NCBI GenBank assembly: GCA_040878345.1
Contig: JBBDML010000003.1
Location: 106,916-170,915, forward strand
Reading direction: 5' to 3'
DNA from: ZC4RG35 sp040878345
Lineage (GTDB): Bacteria; Actinomycetota; Acidimicrobiia; Spongiisociales; ZC4RG35
DNA: 64,000 nucleotides
Made by a program: the position numbers and the translations under genes. Below, piece by piece: positions 17,089 to 25,834 of the stretch. The first letter of the stretch is position 1; each line of letters starts with the position of its first letter. The notes under the pieces are model-generated. The model worked only from the letters and a program-made list of their open reading frames with translations. It did no database searches and was not told the DNA's origin.

Positions 17089-17655
17089 ATGTCAGTCGAC
17101 ATCGCCGGATTCGTAGCCGATCTCAAGGAGCACGCCACCGAGCACGGGTTCCACGTGCATGATGAGCGTCACTTCGTCGAGACCTACTCGCTTCGCCAGT
17201 CCTGGGAGGTGGACGTCCACCCTGAGGCGGGATGTGGAGGGCCAATCGACCTCCATCTCTCCCTCGACGTCGACCCCAAGGTGATGCTCTCCCTGCGTGA
17301 TCGGCTCGAAGAGATCACCGACGAGTTCGAGGAGCCCGAGGACACCTACTTCCTCGACCTCTACTTCAACTGGGCCGTCCCACCTCTCCAACATCCGCCC
17401 GACCTCCTCATCCTGGCCACCGACCTGGCCGGGATCGGCGGGACCCTCCTTCCGATCGAGGTCTCGGCCATCGACTCGTATGCCGCGGTCACCGATGCGC
17501 CGGAGCGAAGGCTGATGGTCCAGGGAAAGTCCAACGTCAGCCTGGTCGACGCGGTGTTCGGGAGGGAGCAGCTCTGCGACGTCCTCGACGGCTCCCGTCA
17601 GGTGTCGGAGTACCTGCTGGACCGGGTCGACGGTTGGATGGAGCTGGAGACCTAG
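17089..17655 (+). CDS. Conserved hypothetical acidic protein
   Basis: 188 residues from ATG 17089. It is soluble and acidic, with no signal peptide or membrane segment. It begins SVDIAGFVADLKEHATEHGFHVHDERHFVETYSLRQ and includes a cysteine in HPEAGCGGPIDLHLSLDVDPK. I do not recognise the family. The gene follows brkB by 11 bp and is probably co-transcribed. It is downstream of a strong G+C codon pattern typical of real genes here, and no competing frame is better. Confidence 0.65.
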   Translation: MSVDIAGFVADLKEHATEHGFHVHDERHFVETYSLRQSWEVDVHPEAGCGGPIDLHLSLDVDPKVMLSLRDRLEEITDEFEEPEDTYFLDLYFNWAVPPLQHPPDLLILATDLAGIGGTLLPIEVSAIDSYAAVTDAPERRLMVQGKSNVSLVDAVFGREQLCDVLDGSRQVSEYLLDRVDGWMELET

Positions 17656-17737
17656 CCGCGAGCGAGTGGCCCGTCGCCCAAACAGCTACGCGGTCTCGCC
17701 GGCCCTCGACGCCGCTGGACTGCGTCCTCGTCCTCAA

Positions 17738-17753
17738 CGCACCTACAGGTGCG
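17738..17753. terminator. Short hairpin in a convergent gap
   Basis: CGCACCT-AC-AGGTGCG, a perfect 7-bp inverted repeat between two convergent genes, flanked by similar GTCCT-rich segments on both sides. It could serve as a two-way terminator. Confidence 0.4.
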
Positions 17754-17803
17754 CCTTCGTCCTGCGTCCTTGCCAGCGACCCCGAATGGCTCGGCGACAC
17801 CGC

Positions 17804-17827
17804 GGCATCAATTGAGCGACAGACCAC
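17804..17827 (-). repeat. 24-bp dispersed repeat, copy 1
   Basis: The minus-strand sequence GTGGTCTGTCGCTCAATTGA (first 20 of 24 nt) recurs exactly at 37984-38007 on the plus strand. Here it ends directly at the stop codon of the 17828-18241 gene. Weaker similarity continues beyond the 24 nt, suggesting a decayed element of about 50 bp. Confidence 0.7.
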
Positions 17828-18241
17828 CTACAAGAACAGTCGGAACAAGGCCCACACACCGAGGGCGGCGGTGGTGCCCGCCAGGGTGTAGAAGAGCGCC
17901 CTGGTCAGGTTGTGTGGTGGAGGGGCCTGGCCGTCATCGCTCGTTGGCTCGGCGATGTGCTTGCCCGGCTCTTCGACCCTGGCCGCGGGCGCCGCCTGTT
18001 CCCGGGGGTGACCGACACCGACTGCGAACAGGTCGGGCCGGTTGGGGACGAAGCGGATGCTCTCGTTGTCGGCGGTGATGGTGTAGACCCCATCACCGCG
18101 GTGGTCGATGGAGAACTCACCGGTGGCCCACTCTCCGATTTCGGTCCCGTTCGCCGACATGCGGATGCCGTCCTCCTCGAGCCCGATGATGACCGGGACT
18201 TCGCTGTCGTCAACGGTCACTACGCCGTCAAAGATCGCCAA
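17828..18241 (-). CDS. Hypothetical protein with C-terminal membrane anchor
   Basis: 137 residues starting at TTG 18241 behind an AAGGTGG ribosome binding site. Residues 1-75 are a beta-rich soluble domain (MAIFDGVVTVDDSEVPVIIGLEEDGIRM-like start), followed by a disordered Pro/Glu linker and one C-terminal transmembrane helix (LFYTLAGTTAALGVWALFRLFL). Probably tail-anchored with the domain in the cytoplasm. No recognised family and no clear partner. Confidence 0.6.
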   Translation of the reverse strand: MAIFDGVVTVDDSEVPVIIGLEEDGIRMSANGTEIGEWATGEFSIDHRGDGVYTITADNESIRFVPNRPDLFAVGVGHPREQAAPAARVEEPGKHIAEPTSDDGQAPPPHNLTRALFYTLAGTTAALGVWALFRLFL

Positions 18242-18322
18242 TGTCTTCCCACCTTTTCCAGCCGTGGCACAAATTAGGCGATTCCCGGCGAATGTGAAAG
18301 GTCAGAACCGGGCCCGGCACCC

Positions 18323-19642
18323 TCAGACATGCTCCTGTTCGGCCGAGAGCTCGGCCCATGGCATCCTGAATCCGTCCCTGAGAGCTCGCAGCAGGGTCTT
18401 GAAGTCGTGACGTAGGACCCAGGCGGCGGCCATGAGGAACACGACGCCCACCCCGATCCGAGCGTTTGCGGACGCCGCCTCGGTGAGATGGCCGACCTCG
18501 GCCAGATAGGACTCACCGAGCTGGGCGGCGAACAGTGCCAGCATCACCCAGGCCTCCCTCCGGCTCACCGAACGACTGGCGATGATGGCGACGGCGAAGA
18601 CCGACTGAGCCGCGGTGACCCATAGCTCGACGCGTTGGATCGAGTCGAGGGGCAGCCCATGGAACCGCCCGGCGAAGATGCTGAAGACGATGGGGAGTGT
18701 CCCCACCAGCAGGGTCCACTGGTTGACCTTGGACGAGATGAGGGCGCCGATCCCGGTCCTGGCCGCCAGCCGCCAGGCGAACAGGATCGCCACCAGCAGC
18801 TCCGGCGCCTCCGAGGCCAGGGGGGCCAGCCATTTGACCAGGAGGAACTCACTGATGCCCAGCTCCTCGCCGACGTCGATCAGGGAGTGGGCGAAGGGCT
18901 CGGCCACCACGAGGATGACACCGGCCGCCACTGCAAAACCGATGTAGTTGACCAGCCGCCTCCACCGCCGGTCAAGGAGGGCGATGTAGGCGCTGGGCCC
19001 GACCAGATGGGGTGTCGAAGCTGGGGCCTTGGAGAGCCGGAACATGTAGGCCACGTAGATCGCCACCAGGATGGCGGCGTCGTAGAGGGTCAGGGAAGGT
19101 TTGAGGAAGAGGCTCAGCCCGTAGATCGAGGCCACTGTCAGGTATGCGATGTCGACCGATTGGGCCCTGGTCAGGTTCACAGTGGTCAGAGTCGAGCCTT
19201 CGGCTTCATGGGGGAACAGATTGTTCTTACGCACCCTCCAGGTCCCGATGAGGATGACCAGCGGCCATCCCAACCCGATGAGGAGCTGATTGGCGCCGGT
19301 CATGTTGGCCAGCGCAAGTGGGCCCCACTGACTGGACTGCCCGGTCTCGGCGAACTCACGCCCGGCGTTGGCGGTGAACACGAAGTCGACCGCGTACTCG
19401 GGGAGGACCGCGATCAGGGCGAGGAAGGCCAGAGCGAGACCCGAACCGACGTCGAGTTGGATCACCTCGGCGGCCCAAGAGAGGATGAAGGCGGCGCCTA
19501 CGATGGCGATGCCGAAGAGGACGGCCGAGAGCACTGACCCGGCTTGGGCCCCCGAGAGCTTGAGGATCACGCCAGGCAGGGTCACCCCGATGGCGAGCAC
19601 CATCAATGCGATCTGGCGACCCGGGCGTGGTGGATGGTCCAT
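18323..19642 (-). CDS. Sodium/calcium exchanger (CaCA) family antiporter
   Basis: 439 residues, 10-11 transmembrane helices in two inverted halves. Each half has an acidic alpha-repeat: ALIAVLPEYAVDFVF in the first and PLASEAPELLVAILFAWR in the second, the ion-binding glutamates of the superfamily. Likely exchanges a cation for Na+ or H+. It is preceded by the secreted transglycosylase gene on the same strand, with 24 bp between. The ion cannot be read from sequence. Confidence 0.9.
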   Translation of the reverse strand: MDHPPRPGRQIALMVLAIGVTLPGVILKLSGAQAGSVLSAVLFGIAIVGAAFILSWAAEVIQLDVGSGLALAFLALIAVLPEYAVDFVFTANAGREFAETGQSSQWGPLALANMTGANQLLIGLGWPLVILIGTWRVRKNNLFPHEAEGSTLTTVNLTRAQSVDIAYLTVASIYGLSLFLKPSLTLYDAAILVAIYVAYMFRLSKAPASTPHLVGPSAYIALLDRRWRRLVNYIGFAVAAGVILVVAEPFAHSLIDVGEELGISEFLLVKWLAPLASEAPELLVAILFAWRLAARTGIGALISSKVNQWTLLVGTLPIVFSIFAGRFHGLPLDSIQRVELWVTAAQSVFAVAIIASRSVSRREAWVMLALFAAQLGESYLAEVGHLTEAASANARIGVGVVFLMAAAWVLRHDFKTLLRALRDGFRMPWAELSAEQEHV

Positions 19643-19666
19643 GAGGCGTCGGGAGTCTAAAACCGA

Positions 19667-20824
19667 CTAGTTCAATACCCGGCGGCAACTCCACGCCTGC
19701 CAGTAGTACTGACCGAGCTGCTGATATCGATTGGCCAGCCATGCCGCGGAGGCGGCGTTTGCCTCGGGGTCGAAGACGCTGGCGCCGGCATAGCCCGCCT
19801 TTGGCGCCGTCGATGCCCAGGTGGAGGGGAGGAACTGGAACAGGCCCGAGGCCCCCGAGTAGGGGTTGTAGGCGTCCGGGTCGCCGTTGCTCTCGCAGCG
19901 AAGGATGGCCAGGGCCTCATTGACCCGGTTTGCCGGGAAGAATTGCTCGACCAGAGAGCGCCATTGCTCGATGTGTGGGGGGAAGCTGGTTGGGACGTTG
20001 CCGTCGCCGCCACCGGTCGTGGTGGGTGTACCGGGCGAAGTGGTCGTGGTGGGCTTGGTTGTGCTCGGTGAGGTGCCGGGCGGAGCGGTGGTGGTGGTCG
20101 GTTCGCGGTTCTCCTGGCGTTCCCGCTCCGCATCACGGGCCCTCGCCATATCGACGGCCCCAAGCGCAGCCCGATGCTCCTGATCGGCGGCCTGTGCTCG
20201 TCTGACGGCATCTGCCACCGCGGCATCGGCCTGCTCGTATAGCGAGGCAAGATGCTCAACCTCGGCGTCGACTTCGGCCTGGAGCGCTGCGTACTCGGCT
20301 TCTTGGCTGAGAAAGACCTGCTGGAGCTCCTCGAGGCTCCGTCTCTTGATGAACAACTCATCGACCTTCTGACGGTTGCCGGACACAACATCTTCGACCA
20401 CGGTCGAAGCCACCAGCGCTTGCTCAACCGAACCGGTTGCCATGAAGGAAAGAGAAGGGGAGGCCACCACCGACATGTAGGCGTCAACCGCCTGTACCTC
20501 GATCTGGGCCTTGATACCGGCCAGCTCGATGTCGGCGAACCCGAGCTGCTCGGCGAGACGGTCGAGCCCTGAGCCCACCTGCGACAGAGTGGCGGCCAGA
20601 TCGTTGGCCCGGGTGATGCTCGCGGTCAACTCGACCTCGATGACAGCCCGGTCCGCCACTGCCTCGTCGACCAGGCCGGAGGCCACCTGCGCTCGTTTCT
20701 CCGCGGCGTCCGCTTGGCTCTCCACCTCGGTGATGTCCTGGGCGCTGGCCACCGGCCCTATGGCGACCAGCAATGCCATGCCCAAGAGGAGGGTGGTGAG
20801 GGTGTGTGGTATGCGGGACCGCAT
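19667..20824 (-). CDS. Secreted lytic transglycosylase-like protein with coiled coil
   Basis: 385 residues from ATG 20824. A signal peptide (IPHTLTTLLLGMALLVAIGPVASAQ) is followed by a long coiled coil (about residues 30-215) like those of RipA/FtsX-activated wall hydrolases, a Thr/Pro linker, and a C-terminal SLT/lysozyme-like domain with ILRCESNGDPDAYNPYSGASGLFQFLPSTW, which holds the catalytic Glu. Acts on peptidoglycan outside the membrane. The longer upstream frame lacks homology-like sequence. The coiled coil suggests control by a membrane partner. Confidence 0.88.
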   Translation of the reverse strand: MRSRIPHTLTTLLLGMALLVAIGPVASAQDITEVESQADAAEKRAQVASGLVDEAVADRAVIEVELTASITRANDLAATLSQVGSGLDRLAEQLGFADIELAGIKAQIEVQAVDAYMSVVASPSLSFMATGSVEQALVASTVVEDVVSGNRQKVDELFIKRRSLEELQQVFLSQEAEYAALQAEVDAEVEHLASLYEQADAAVADAVRRAQAADQEHRAALGAVDMARARDAERERQENREPTTTTAPPGTSPSTTKPTTTTSPGTPTTTGGGDGNVPTSFPPHIEQWRSLVEQFFPANRVNEALAILRCESNGDPDAYNPYSGASGLFQFLPSTWASTAPKAGYAGASVFDPEANAASAAWLANRYQQLGQYYWQAWSCRRVLN

Positions 20825-20890
20825 CGAGAGCTGCAAGGCTAACCAATGGCCCTCGCTGGGAGAAGTGGAAGCGTTCGCCTGGCACCCGGA

Positions 20891-20896
20891 TAACCT
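20891..20896 (+). promoter_or_regulatory. -10 element TAACCT, leaderless start of ridA
   Basis: TAACCT, 6 nt, then ATG 20903. Confidence 0.6.
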
Positions 20897-20902
20897 CAGG
20901 TC

Positions 20903-21286
20903 ATGGGTAGAAGGAACGTCTCCTCGGGGTCTCCTTACGAGCCGCGCTACGGGTTCAGCAGGGCGGTCCGCATTGATGACCGGGTGCTGGTGGCCGGGAC
21001 CGCACCGATATGGCCGGACGGCTCGGTGGACCCCGACCCGGGGGCGCAGACCCGTCGTTGTCTCGAGATCATGCTTGGCGCCCTGGCGGAGGCCGGAGGA
21101 CGGCCCGAGGATGTGGTGCGGACGCGGACTTTCATCACCGATCCGGCGCTGGCAGATGCGGTCGGGGAAGCCCACGGTGAGGTGTTTGGCGAGATCAGGC
21201 CGGCCTCGACCATGGTGGTGGTGTCCGCCCTACTCGATCCAAGATGGGTGGTGGAAACGGAACTGGAAGCGGTGTTGAGTGGTTGA
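20903..21286 (+). CDS. RidA/YjgF family protein
   Basis: 127 residues, cytoplasmic, probably trimeric. Seen: FSRAVRIDDRVLVAGTAPIWPDGSV, TRRCLEIMLGALAEAGGRPEDVVRTRTFITD, and RPASTMVVVSALLDPRWVVETELEAV, in which the conserved Arg and Glu line the enamine/imine pocket in RidA. The family hydrolyses reactive 2-aminoacrylate-type intermediates. The MsrA gene follows after 27 bp, so the pair may share a damage-control role. Confidence 0.9.
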   Translation: MGRRNVSSGSPYEPRYGFSRAVRIDDRVLVAGTAPIWPDGSVDPDPGAQTRRCLEIMLGALAEAGGRPEDVVRTRTFITDPALADAVGEAHGEVFGEIRPASTMVVVSALLDPRWVVETELEAVLSG

Positions 21287-21313
21287 AGGGTTGGCGAGAG
21301 CAAGGAGGTCGCA

Positions 21314-21952
21314 GTGTTCGGAAGGATGAAGACATCGATGCCGGCTCCGGCGGACGCCCTGGCCGGCCGGGAGAGGGCGGTCGAGGTTCCGCCGGCGCAT
21401 TTCATCAACGGTCGCCCACTCCAGGGGCCTTTCCCCGAGGGCACAGAGGTGGCGGTGTTCGGTATGGGTTGTTTCTGGGGGGCGGAGCGACGCTTCTGGC
21501 AACTCCCCGGGGTGCACACCACCTCGGTCGGGTACGCCGGCGGATTCACCCCCAACCCCAGCTACGAGGAGGTGTGCACCGGGCGAACCGGCCACACAGA
21601 AGTGGTGATGGTGGTCTTCGACCCCGCCTTGGTGTCCTACGACGACCTGCTCAAGGTGTTCTGGGAGACCCACGATCCGACGCAGGGATACCGCCAGGGC
21701 AATGACGTCGGGACCCAGTACCGGTCGACCATCTACACCACCAGCGACACCCAACTCGATCAGGCGAAGAGGTCGCGCGACGTATATCAGGGGGTGGTCT
21801 CGACCGAGGGGTTCGATGACATCACCACCGAGATCGAGCCTCTGGGGGCGTACTTCTACGCCGAGGACTACCACCAGCAGTATCTGGGCAAGAACCCCCA
21901 CGGCTACGACTGCCACGCCAACACCGGATTGTCGTATCCCGGTCTCAACTGA
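21314..21952 (+). CDS. msrA: Peptide-methionine (S)-S-oxide reductase
   Basis: 212 residues. The catalytic Cys is in FGMGCFWGAERRFWQLPGV, followed by VGYAGGFTPNPSYEEVCTGRTGHTEVV and NDVGTQYRSTIYT, all diagnostic of MsrA; the C-terminus has a further Cys in GYDCHANTGLSYPG that could act in recycling. Reduces oxidised methionine in proteins. No MsrB domain is fused or adjacent. Confidence 0.96.
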   Translation: MFGRMKTSMPAPADALAGRERAVEVPPAHFINGRPLQGPFPEGTEVAVFGMGCFWGAERRFWQLPGVHTTSVGYAGGFTPNPSYEEVCTGRTGHTEVVMVVFDPALVSYDDLLKVFWETHDPTQGYRQGNDVGTQYRSTIYTTSDTQLDQAKRSRDVYQGVVSTEGFDDITTEIEPLGAYFYAEDYHQQYLGKNPHGYDCHANTGLSYPGLN

Positions 21953-21969
21953 AGGGCTGGTCGGGAGCG

Positions 21970-23355
21970 TCAGGTGGCGTCGAGGACCGCGGCCACCACC
22001 GCCGCGGCCTCGAGATCGGTGCCGAGGGGCAATTCGATGTCCGGAGTCACGCCCACCCCGCCGAAGTCGAGCCCACCCGGGGTCAGCCATCGGGCAATGG
22101 TGAGCCTCAGTGCCCCGCCATTGGAGAGACCGAATCGTTGCTGGACGGTGTTCTTCCCGAACGTGTTCTCTCCCAGGACCGTCGCCCGGCCTCGTTCCTG
22201 GAGGACAGCCGAGACCACTTCGGAGGCGGAGGCGCTCCCCTTGTTGACCAGGAAGTGGACCTCCATCTCGTCTGGCACGATCGCCCCGCCGGTCACCGGG
22301 TAGGAGGTGTTGTCGTCTCCGCCCTGGGTGACCACCACTTCTCCGTTGTCGAGGAACACCGAGACCACTTCGATGGCGGCGTCGAGTAGGCCACCAGGAT
22401 TGTCCCGGAGGTCGATGACGAGACGCTGGGCACCATCAGCCAACAGATCGAGGACCGCGTCCTCGAATTGCACACCGGAGCCATCGGAGAAGACGAAGAG
22501 CCTGATGTAGCCGGTGGCGCCCACCTGCTCGACCTCGAGCACCGGGATTCGAACTGCCGCTCGCACCATCGTGACCTCGAACCTGGCTCCGGCGCGCTCG
22601 AACGTCAAGGTCACCGGGGTGCCTGCCGGGCCCCGGACTCTGGCCGTGACCTCGTCGATGGTCCAACCCCGGATCGACTCGCCGTCGACCTCGACCATGA
22701 CGTCGTCTCGTTGCAAGCCGGCCGCCTCGGCAGGTGCCCCTTCGATGGTGGAGACCACCAGGATTCGGCAGGTCTCGGACATCACGCTGCATTGCTTGTT
22801 GTCCCCAACGATGGTCTCGTCCTCAGCCGAGACCAGGGCGCCGATCCCCTCGATCTGGCCTTCCTCCTCCTGGTCGAGTAGGGCGAGGGTGGAACGATCG
22901 AAGTAGATGGAGTTGGGGTCGAGAGCCCCCGACACCATTGCGCCGACGATCGCCTCCGCAGTCCCTTGGGTGTCCAGACCGAGGTCGGCCGCGATGTCGC
23001 AGGTGGTCTCGAACGCCCCGGTGGGCAGAGCGCAAACCAGAGGCTCACGCGACGGCGCCGGGTCCATCGCCTCCAGGCTCTCGGAGGCGGCGGCCGCGAG
23101 GTCGTCGGCTGATATCGGATCGACGTAATTGGCCAGGATCAGGTCATAGGCCTCACAGACGATGGCCACCGACGGTGGCGGTGTGGCACATTCGACGGTG
23201 TCGAGCGGGCGCTCACTCCCTGACGGGACGGTGGATGACGTGACCGCCCCCGATGTCGTCGTGGTGGTGCTGGTGACATTCGGGGCCGTGTCCGTGGTGC
23301 AGGCTGTGACCAAAGCCGCCATGGTGAGGAGAGCCAGCCCAAATGACCGGGTCAT
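21970..23355 (-). CDS. S41-family C-terminal processing protease, lipoprotein (downstream copy)
   Basis: 461 residues. The signal peptide ends in a lipobox (VTAC19), so the protein is predicted to be lipid-anchored outside the membrane. A PDZ domain (APAEAAGLQRDDVMVEVDGESI) precedes the protease core with DLRDNPGGLLDAAIEV, the Ser of KGSASASEVVSAVLQ and the Lys of GENTFGKNTVQ, so the Ser-Lys dyad is intact. It is a tandem paralog of the next gene upstream and overlaps it by 4 bp. Converges on msrA. Confidence 0.92.
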   Translation of the reverse strand: MTRSFGLALLTMAALVTACTTDTAPNVTSTTTTTSGAVTSSTVPSGSERPLDTVECATPPPSVAIVCEAYDLILANYVDPISADDLAAAASESLEAMDPAPSREPLVCALPTGAFETTCDIAADLGLDTQGTAEAIVGAMVSGALDPNSIYFDRSTLALLDQEEEGQIEGIGALVSAEDETIVGDNKQCSVMSETCRILVVSTIEGAPAEAAGLQRDDVMVEVDGESIRGWTIDEVTARVRGPAGTPVTLTFERAGARFEVTMVRAAVRIPVLEVEQVGATGYIRLFVFSDGSGVQFEDAVLDLLADGAQRLVIDLRDNPGGLLDAAIEVVSVFLDNGEVVVTQGGDDNTSYPVTGGAIVPDEMEVHFLVNKGSASASEVVSAVLQERGRATVLGENTFGKNTVQQRFGLSNGGALRLTIARWLTPGGLDFGGVGVTPDIELPLGTDLEAAAVVAAVLDAT

Positions 23356-24737
23356 GAGACAGCCTCGAGGGCGATGTCGACGACCTCTTCGATTGACACA
23401 TCCATGCCCAGGTCCAACTCCACGTCCGGCACCAGTCCTCCCCCGCCCACGGTTACCCCATCAGGAGTGGCCCAACGGGCCACCGTCACGTAGAGCTGGC
23501 CACCGTTGCGCAGGTCGAAGGGTATCTGGACAGCGTCTTTACCGAAGGTGGTGGTCCCGATCACCACCGCGCCTCTGCGGTCACGGAGGGCGCCGGCGAG
23601 GACCTCGGCCGCCGAGGCCGTCCCCCGATTGACCAGCACCAAGATCCGGGCCGAGTGGGCCAGGCCCTCCCCTGACGCCTCGTAGACCCGGCTGTCGTCA
23701 GGACCGATGGCCTGGAACACTGGTCCCTCGGCGATGAACTCGGAGGCCACCACCACGACCACATCGACGAGACCTCCGGGGTTGTCCCTGAGATCGATGA
23801 CGAAGGTGGCCGGATCGAAGGGAGCCAGGGCCTCGAGGGCCTGACGGACCAAGCCCGGGATCTCGGCGGCGAAGTTGGGGATCCGCAGATATGCGACACC
23901 GGGTAGGGGGAGGTCGACTTCGACCAGAGGCCCGACCAGGGTGGCCCGTTCGATGTCGAAGACCAATGTCTGCCCATCCCGCTCGACGGTGATCCGGACC
24001 CTGCCCGTCTCGTCCGCCGCGATCTGCCTCGCGGTGGCGGCGAAGCCCTGGCCCTCGACCGGGACGTCGTCGACGGCAACGATGTGGTCCCCGGCCTCGA
24101 GACCGGCGGCCAGCCCGGGGTTGCCATCCAGCACGAACACGATTTCCAGGGGGCATCCGACGGCGATGCGGGCGCATCTCGAGCCCACGGCGTCCCTGGC
24201 GTCGAGCACCACCCCAATGCCCCCGACGATGCCATCGGTCCGGGCATTGGGCACCTGATCCGGGGGTACGTAGTAGGTGAAGGGGCCCAAGGTGGCGTCG
24301 ACCATGGTGAGCACGCTTAGGTCGACCAGTGGCCCAACGGCTCCACCGGTCTCCTCGACGACCTCACCCAGTCGTGTGCAGAAGTCGGTGAAGGCAGATG
24401 CCGGGACCGCGCAGGGGAGGATGGCCGGGGGTGGGGAGGTCTCGGTGACCACCGCTTCCCCCAGGGCGCGGGTGGCGGTCGATGCCAGCTCCAGCGGATC
24501 GAGGGGCCGGTCGACATGCCACTCCTGGAGCAGACCGAAGACCTCGCACAGGGCGGAGAAGGTCACCGGTGGCGTTGCGCAGTCCTGCACGTCGACCACC
24601 AGGTCGATGGTGGTGGTGGTTGCCGGGATGGGCGTGGTCATCGGAGGCGTGGGCGGTGTGGTGACCACAGCGCTCTGACCGGTGCATGCCACCACCAGTG
24701 CGAGGAGGGCGAGGGCCGTCGACCGCATCGTGCTCAT
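23352..24737 (-). CDS. S41-family C-terminal processing protease, lipoprotein (upstream copy)
   Basis: 461 residues, the same length and layout as its neighbour: lipobox VVAC18, Thr/Pro linker, PDZ (NPGLAAGLEAGDHIVAVDDVPVEG), protease core with DLRDNPGGLVDVVV, nucleophile Ser in RGTASAAEVLAGAL and Lys in GTTTFGKDAVQ. Sequence between the motifs differs strongly from the second copy, so the duplication is old and the two proteins likely cut different substrates or form a heteromer (inference). Confidence 0.92.
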   Translation of the reverse strand: MSTMRSTALALLALVVACTGQSAVVTTPPTPPMTTPIPATTTTIDLVVDVQDCATPPVTFSALCEVFGLLQEWHVDRPLDPLELASTATRALGEAVVTETSPPPAILPCAVPASAFTDFCTRLGEVVEETGGAVGPLVDLSVLTMVDATLGPFTYYVPPDQVPNARTDGIVGGIGVVLDARDAVGSRCARIAVGCPLEIVFVLDGNPGLAAGLEAGDHIVAVDDVPVEGQGFAATARQIAADETGRVRITVERDGQTLVFDIERATLVGPLVEVDLPLPGVAYLRIPNFAAEIPGLVRQALEALAPFDPATFVIDLRDNPGGLVDVVVVVASEFIAEGPVFQAIGPDDSRVYEASGEGLAHSARILVLVNRGTASAAEVLAGALRDRRGAVVIGTTTFGKDAVQIPFDLRNGGQLYVTVARWATPDGVTVGGGGLVPDVELDLGMDVSIEEVVDIALEAVS

Positions 24738-24757
24738 TATGGGGAGAGGGGGGCCGT

Positions 24758-24763
24758 TACCGT
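24758..24763 (+). promoter_or_regulatory. -10 element TACCGT, leaderless start of the amidohydrolase
   Basis: TACCGT, 6 nt, then GTG 24770. This rules against the longer frame opening at 24686. Confidence 0.6.
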
Positions 24764-24769
24764 TCGATC

Positions 24770-25834
24770 GTGACCATCAGGGTCCTGCTGAGGCCTCCCG
24801 ACGGCCAGCCGTTGGTTCGCGACATCGTCGACCTGCATTGGGCCGAGCCTTCCGGCGATCCTTCCAGCGTGCTCGGCGAGGGGCTCTGGGCACTGCCGGG
24901 GCTGGTCGACGCCCACTCCCATCTGGCCGCAGCCGAGCTCGACTACCGACCGGGCTCGATCGAAGGGGCGGTAAGACGGGCCGGGGAGGCGCTGCTCGCC
25001 GGGGTCACGCTGGTCCTCGACAAGGGGTGGGCCGATGACACCACGGTGAGGGTGATCGACATCCTCGCCGCCGACCAGCGACCCGAGATCGAGGCAGCCG
25101 CCACCCTGATCGCCGGACCGGAGGGCTATTTCCCGGGCTTCGCCCGGGAAGTGACCCCAGATCGGTTGGAGGAAGCGGTGGTCGAAGAGGCACGGAGGGG
25201 GAGCGGCTGGGTCAAGCTGGTCGGAGACTGGCCCCGGCGTGGCATTGGCCCGGTGGCCAACTTCACCGAGTCCGAACTCCGCCTGGCAGTCGAGACGGCC
25301 GCCTCGACTGGGTCGAGGGTGGCAATCCACACCATGGCGAGAGAGGTTCCCTCGATGGCGGTCAAAGCCGGAGTCCAATCGATCGAGCATGGTCTGTTCC
25401 TCACCGAGAGTGACATAGAGGCGTTGGGGGCCAGGATGGGGATGTGGGTGCCGACCTTCATGAGGGTCGAAGCCACCATCGCCGACCTGGGGGAGGGCTC
25501 GAGTGGCCGGCGCCTCCTGGTCGAGGGGCTGGCCAACGCGGCCAGCCTCCTCGGTCCCGCCGTCGAAGCCGGGGTACATGTCCTTGCCGGGACCGATCTG
25601 GTGGGGTCTCCGGCCAACGTTGCCGCCGAGGCGCTCAAGCTGGGTGAGTACGGGCTCTCTCCAGTCCATGTGGTGGAGGCGGTCTCCTCCTCGGCGTTGA
25701 TAGCGACTGGGAGACCGGCAGGGTTCGAGGTGGGAGCGCCCGCTGATGCGGTCTTGTTCCCCGCCAACCCCGTCGAGGATCCCGGTGTGCTGGCGCATCC
25801 CAGCCTGGTGATCAGACTGGGTCGGCCGGTTTGA
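24770..25834 (+). CDS. Amidohydrolase-family metal-dependent hydrolase
   Basis: 354 residues of the TIM-barrel amidohydrolase superfamily. Metal ligands are all visible: His-x-His in GLVDAHSHLAAAE, a likely carboxylated Lys in GWVKLVGDWPRRG, His in VAIHTMAREV and SIEHGLFL, and Asp in LAGTDLVG. The pattern is closest to imidazolonepropionase/prolidase-like members, but the substrate is unknown. The maf start overlaps its stop as TTGA. Confidence 0.88.
   Translation: MTIRVLLRPPDGQPLVRDIVDLHWAEPSGDPSSVLGEGLWALPGLVDAHSHLAAAELDYRPGSIEGAVRRAGEALLAGVTLVLDKGWADDTTVRVIDILAADQRPEIEAAATLIAGPEGYFPGFAREVTPDRLEEAVVEEARRGSGWVKLVGDWPRRGIGPVANFTESELRLAVETAASTGSRVAIHTMAREVPSMAVKAGVQSIEHGLFLTESDIEALGARMGMWVPTFMRVEATIADLGEGSSGRRLLVEGLANAASLLGPAVEAGVHVLAGTDLVGSPANVAAEALKLGEYGLSPVHVVEAVSSSALIATGRPAGFEVGAPADAVLFPANPVEDPGVLAHPSLVIRLGRPV

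Noticed and set aside
24770..25834. Amidohydrolase as the missing HutI
   Set aside because: It is far from hutUG, shorter than imidazolonepropionase and lacks that family's specific motifs.
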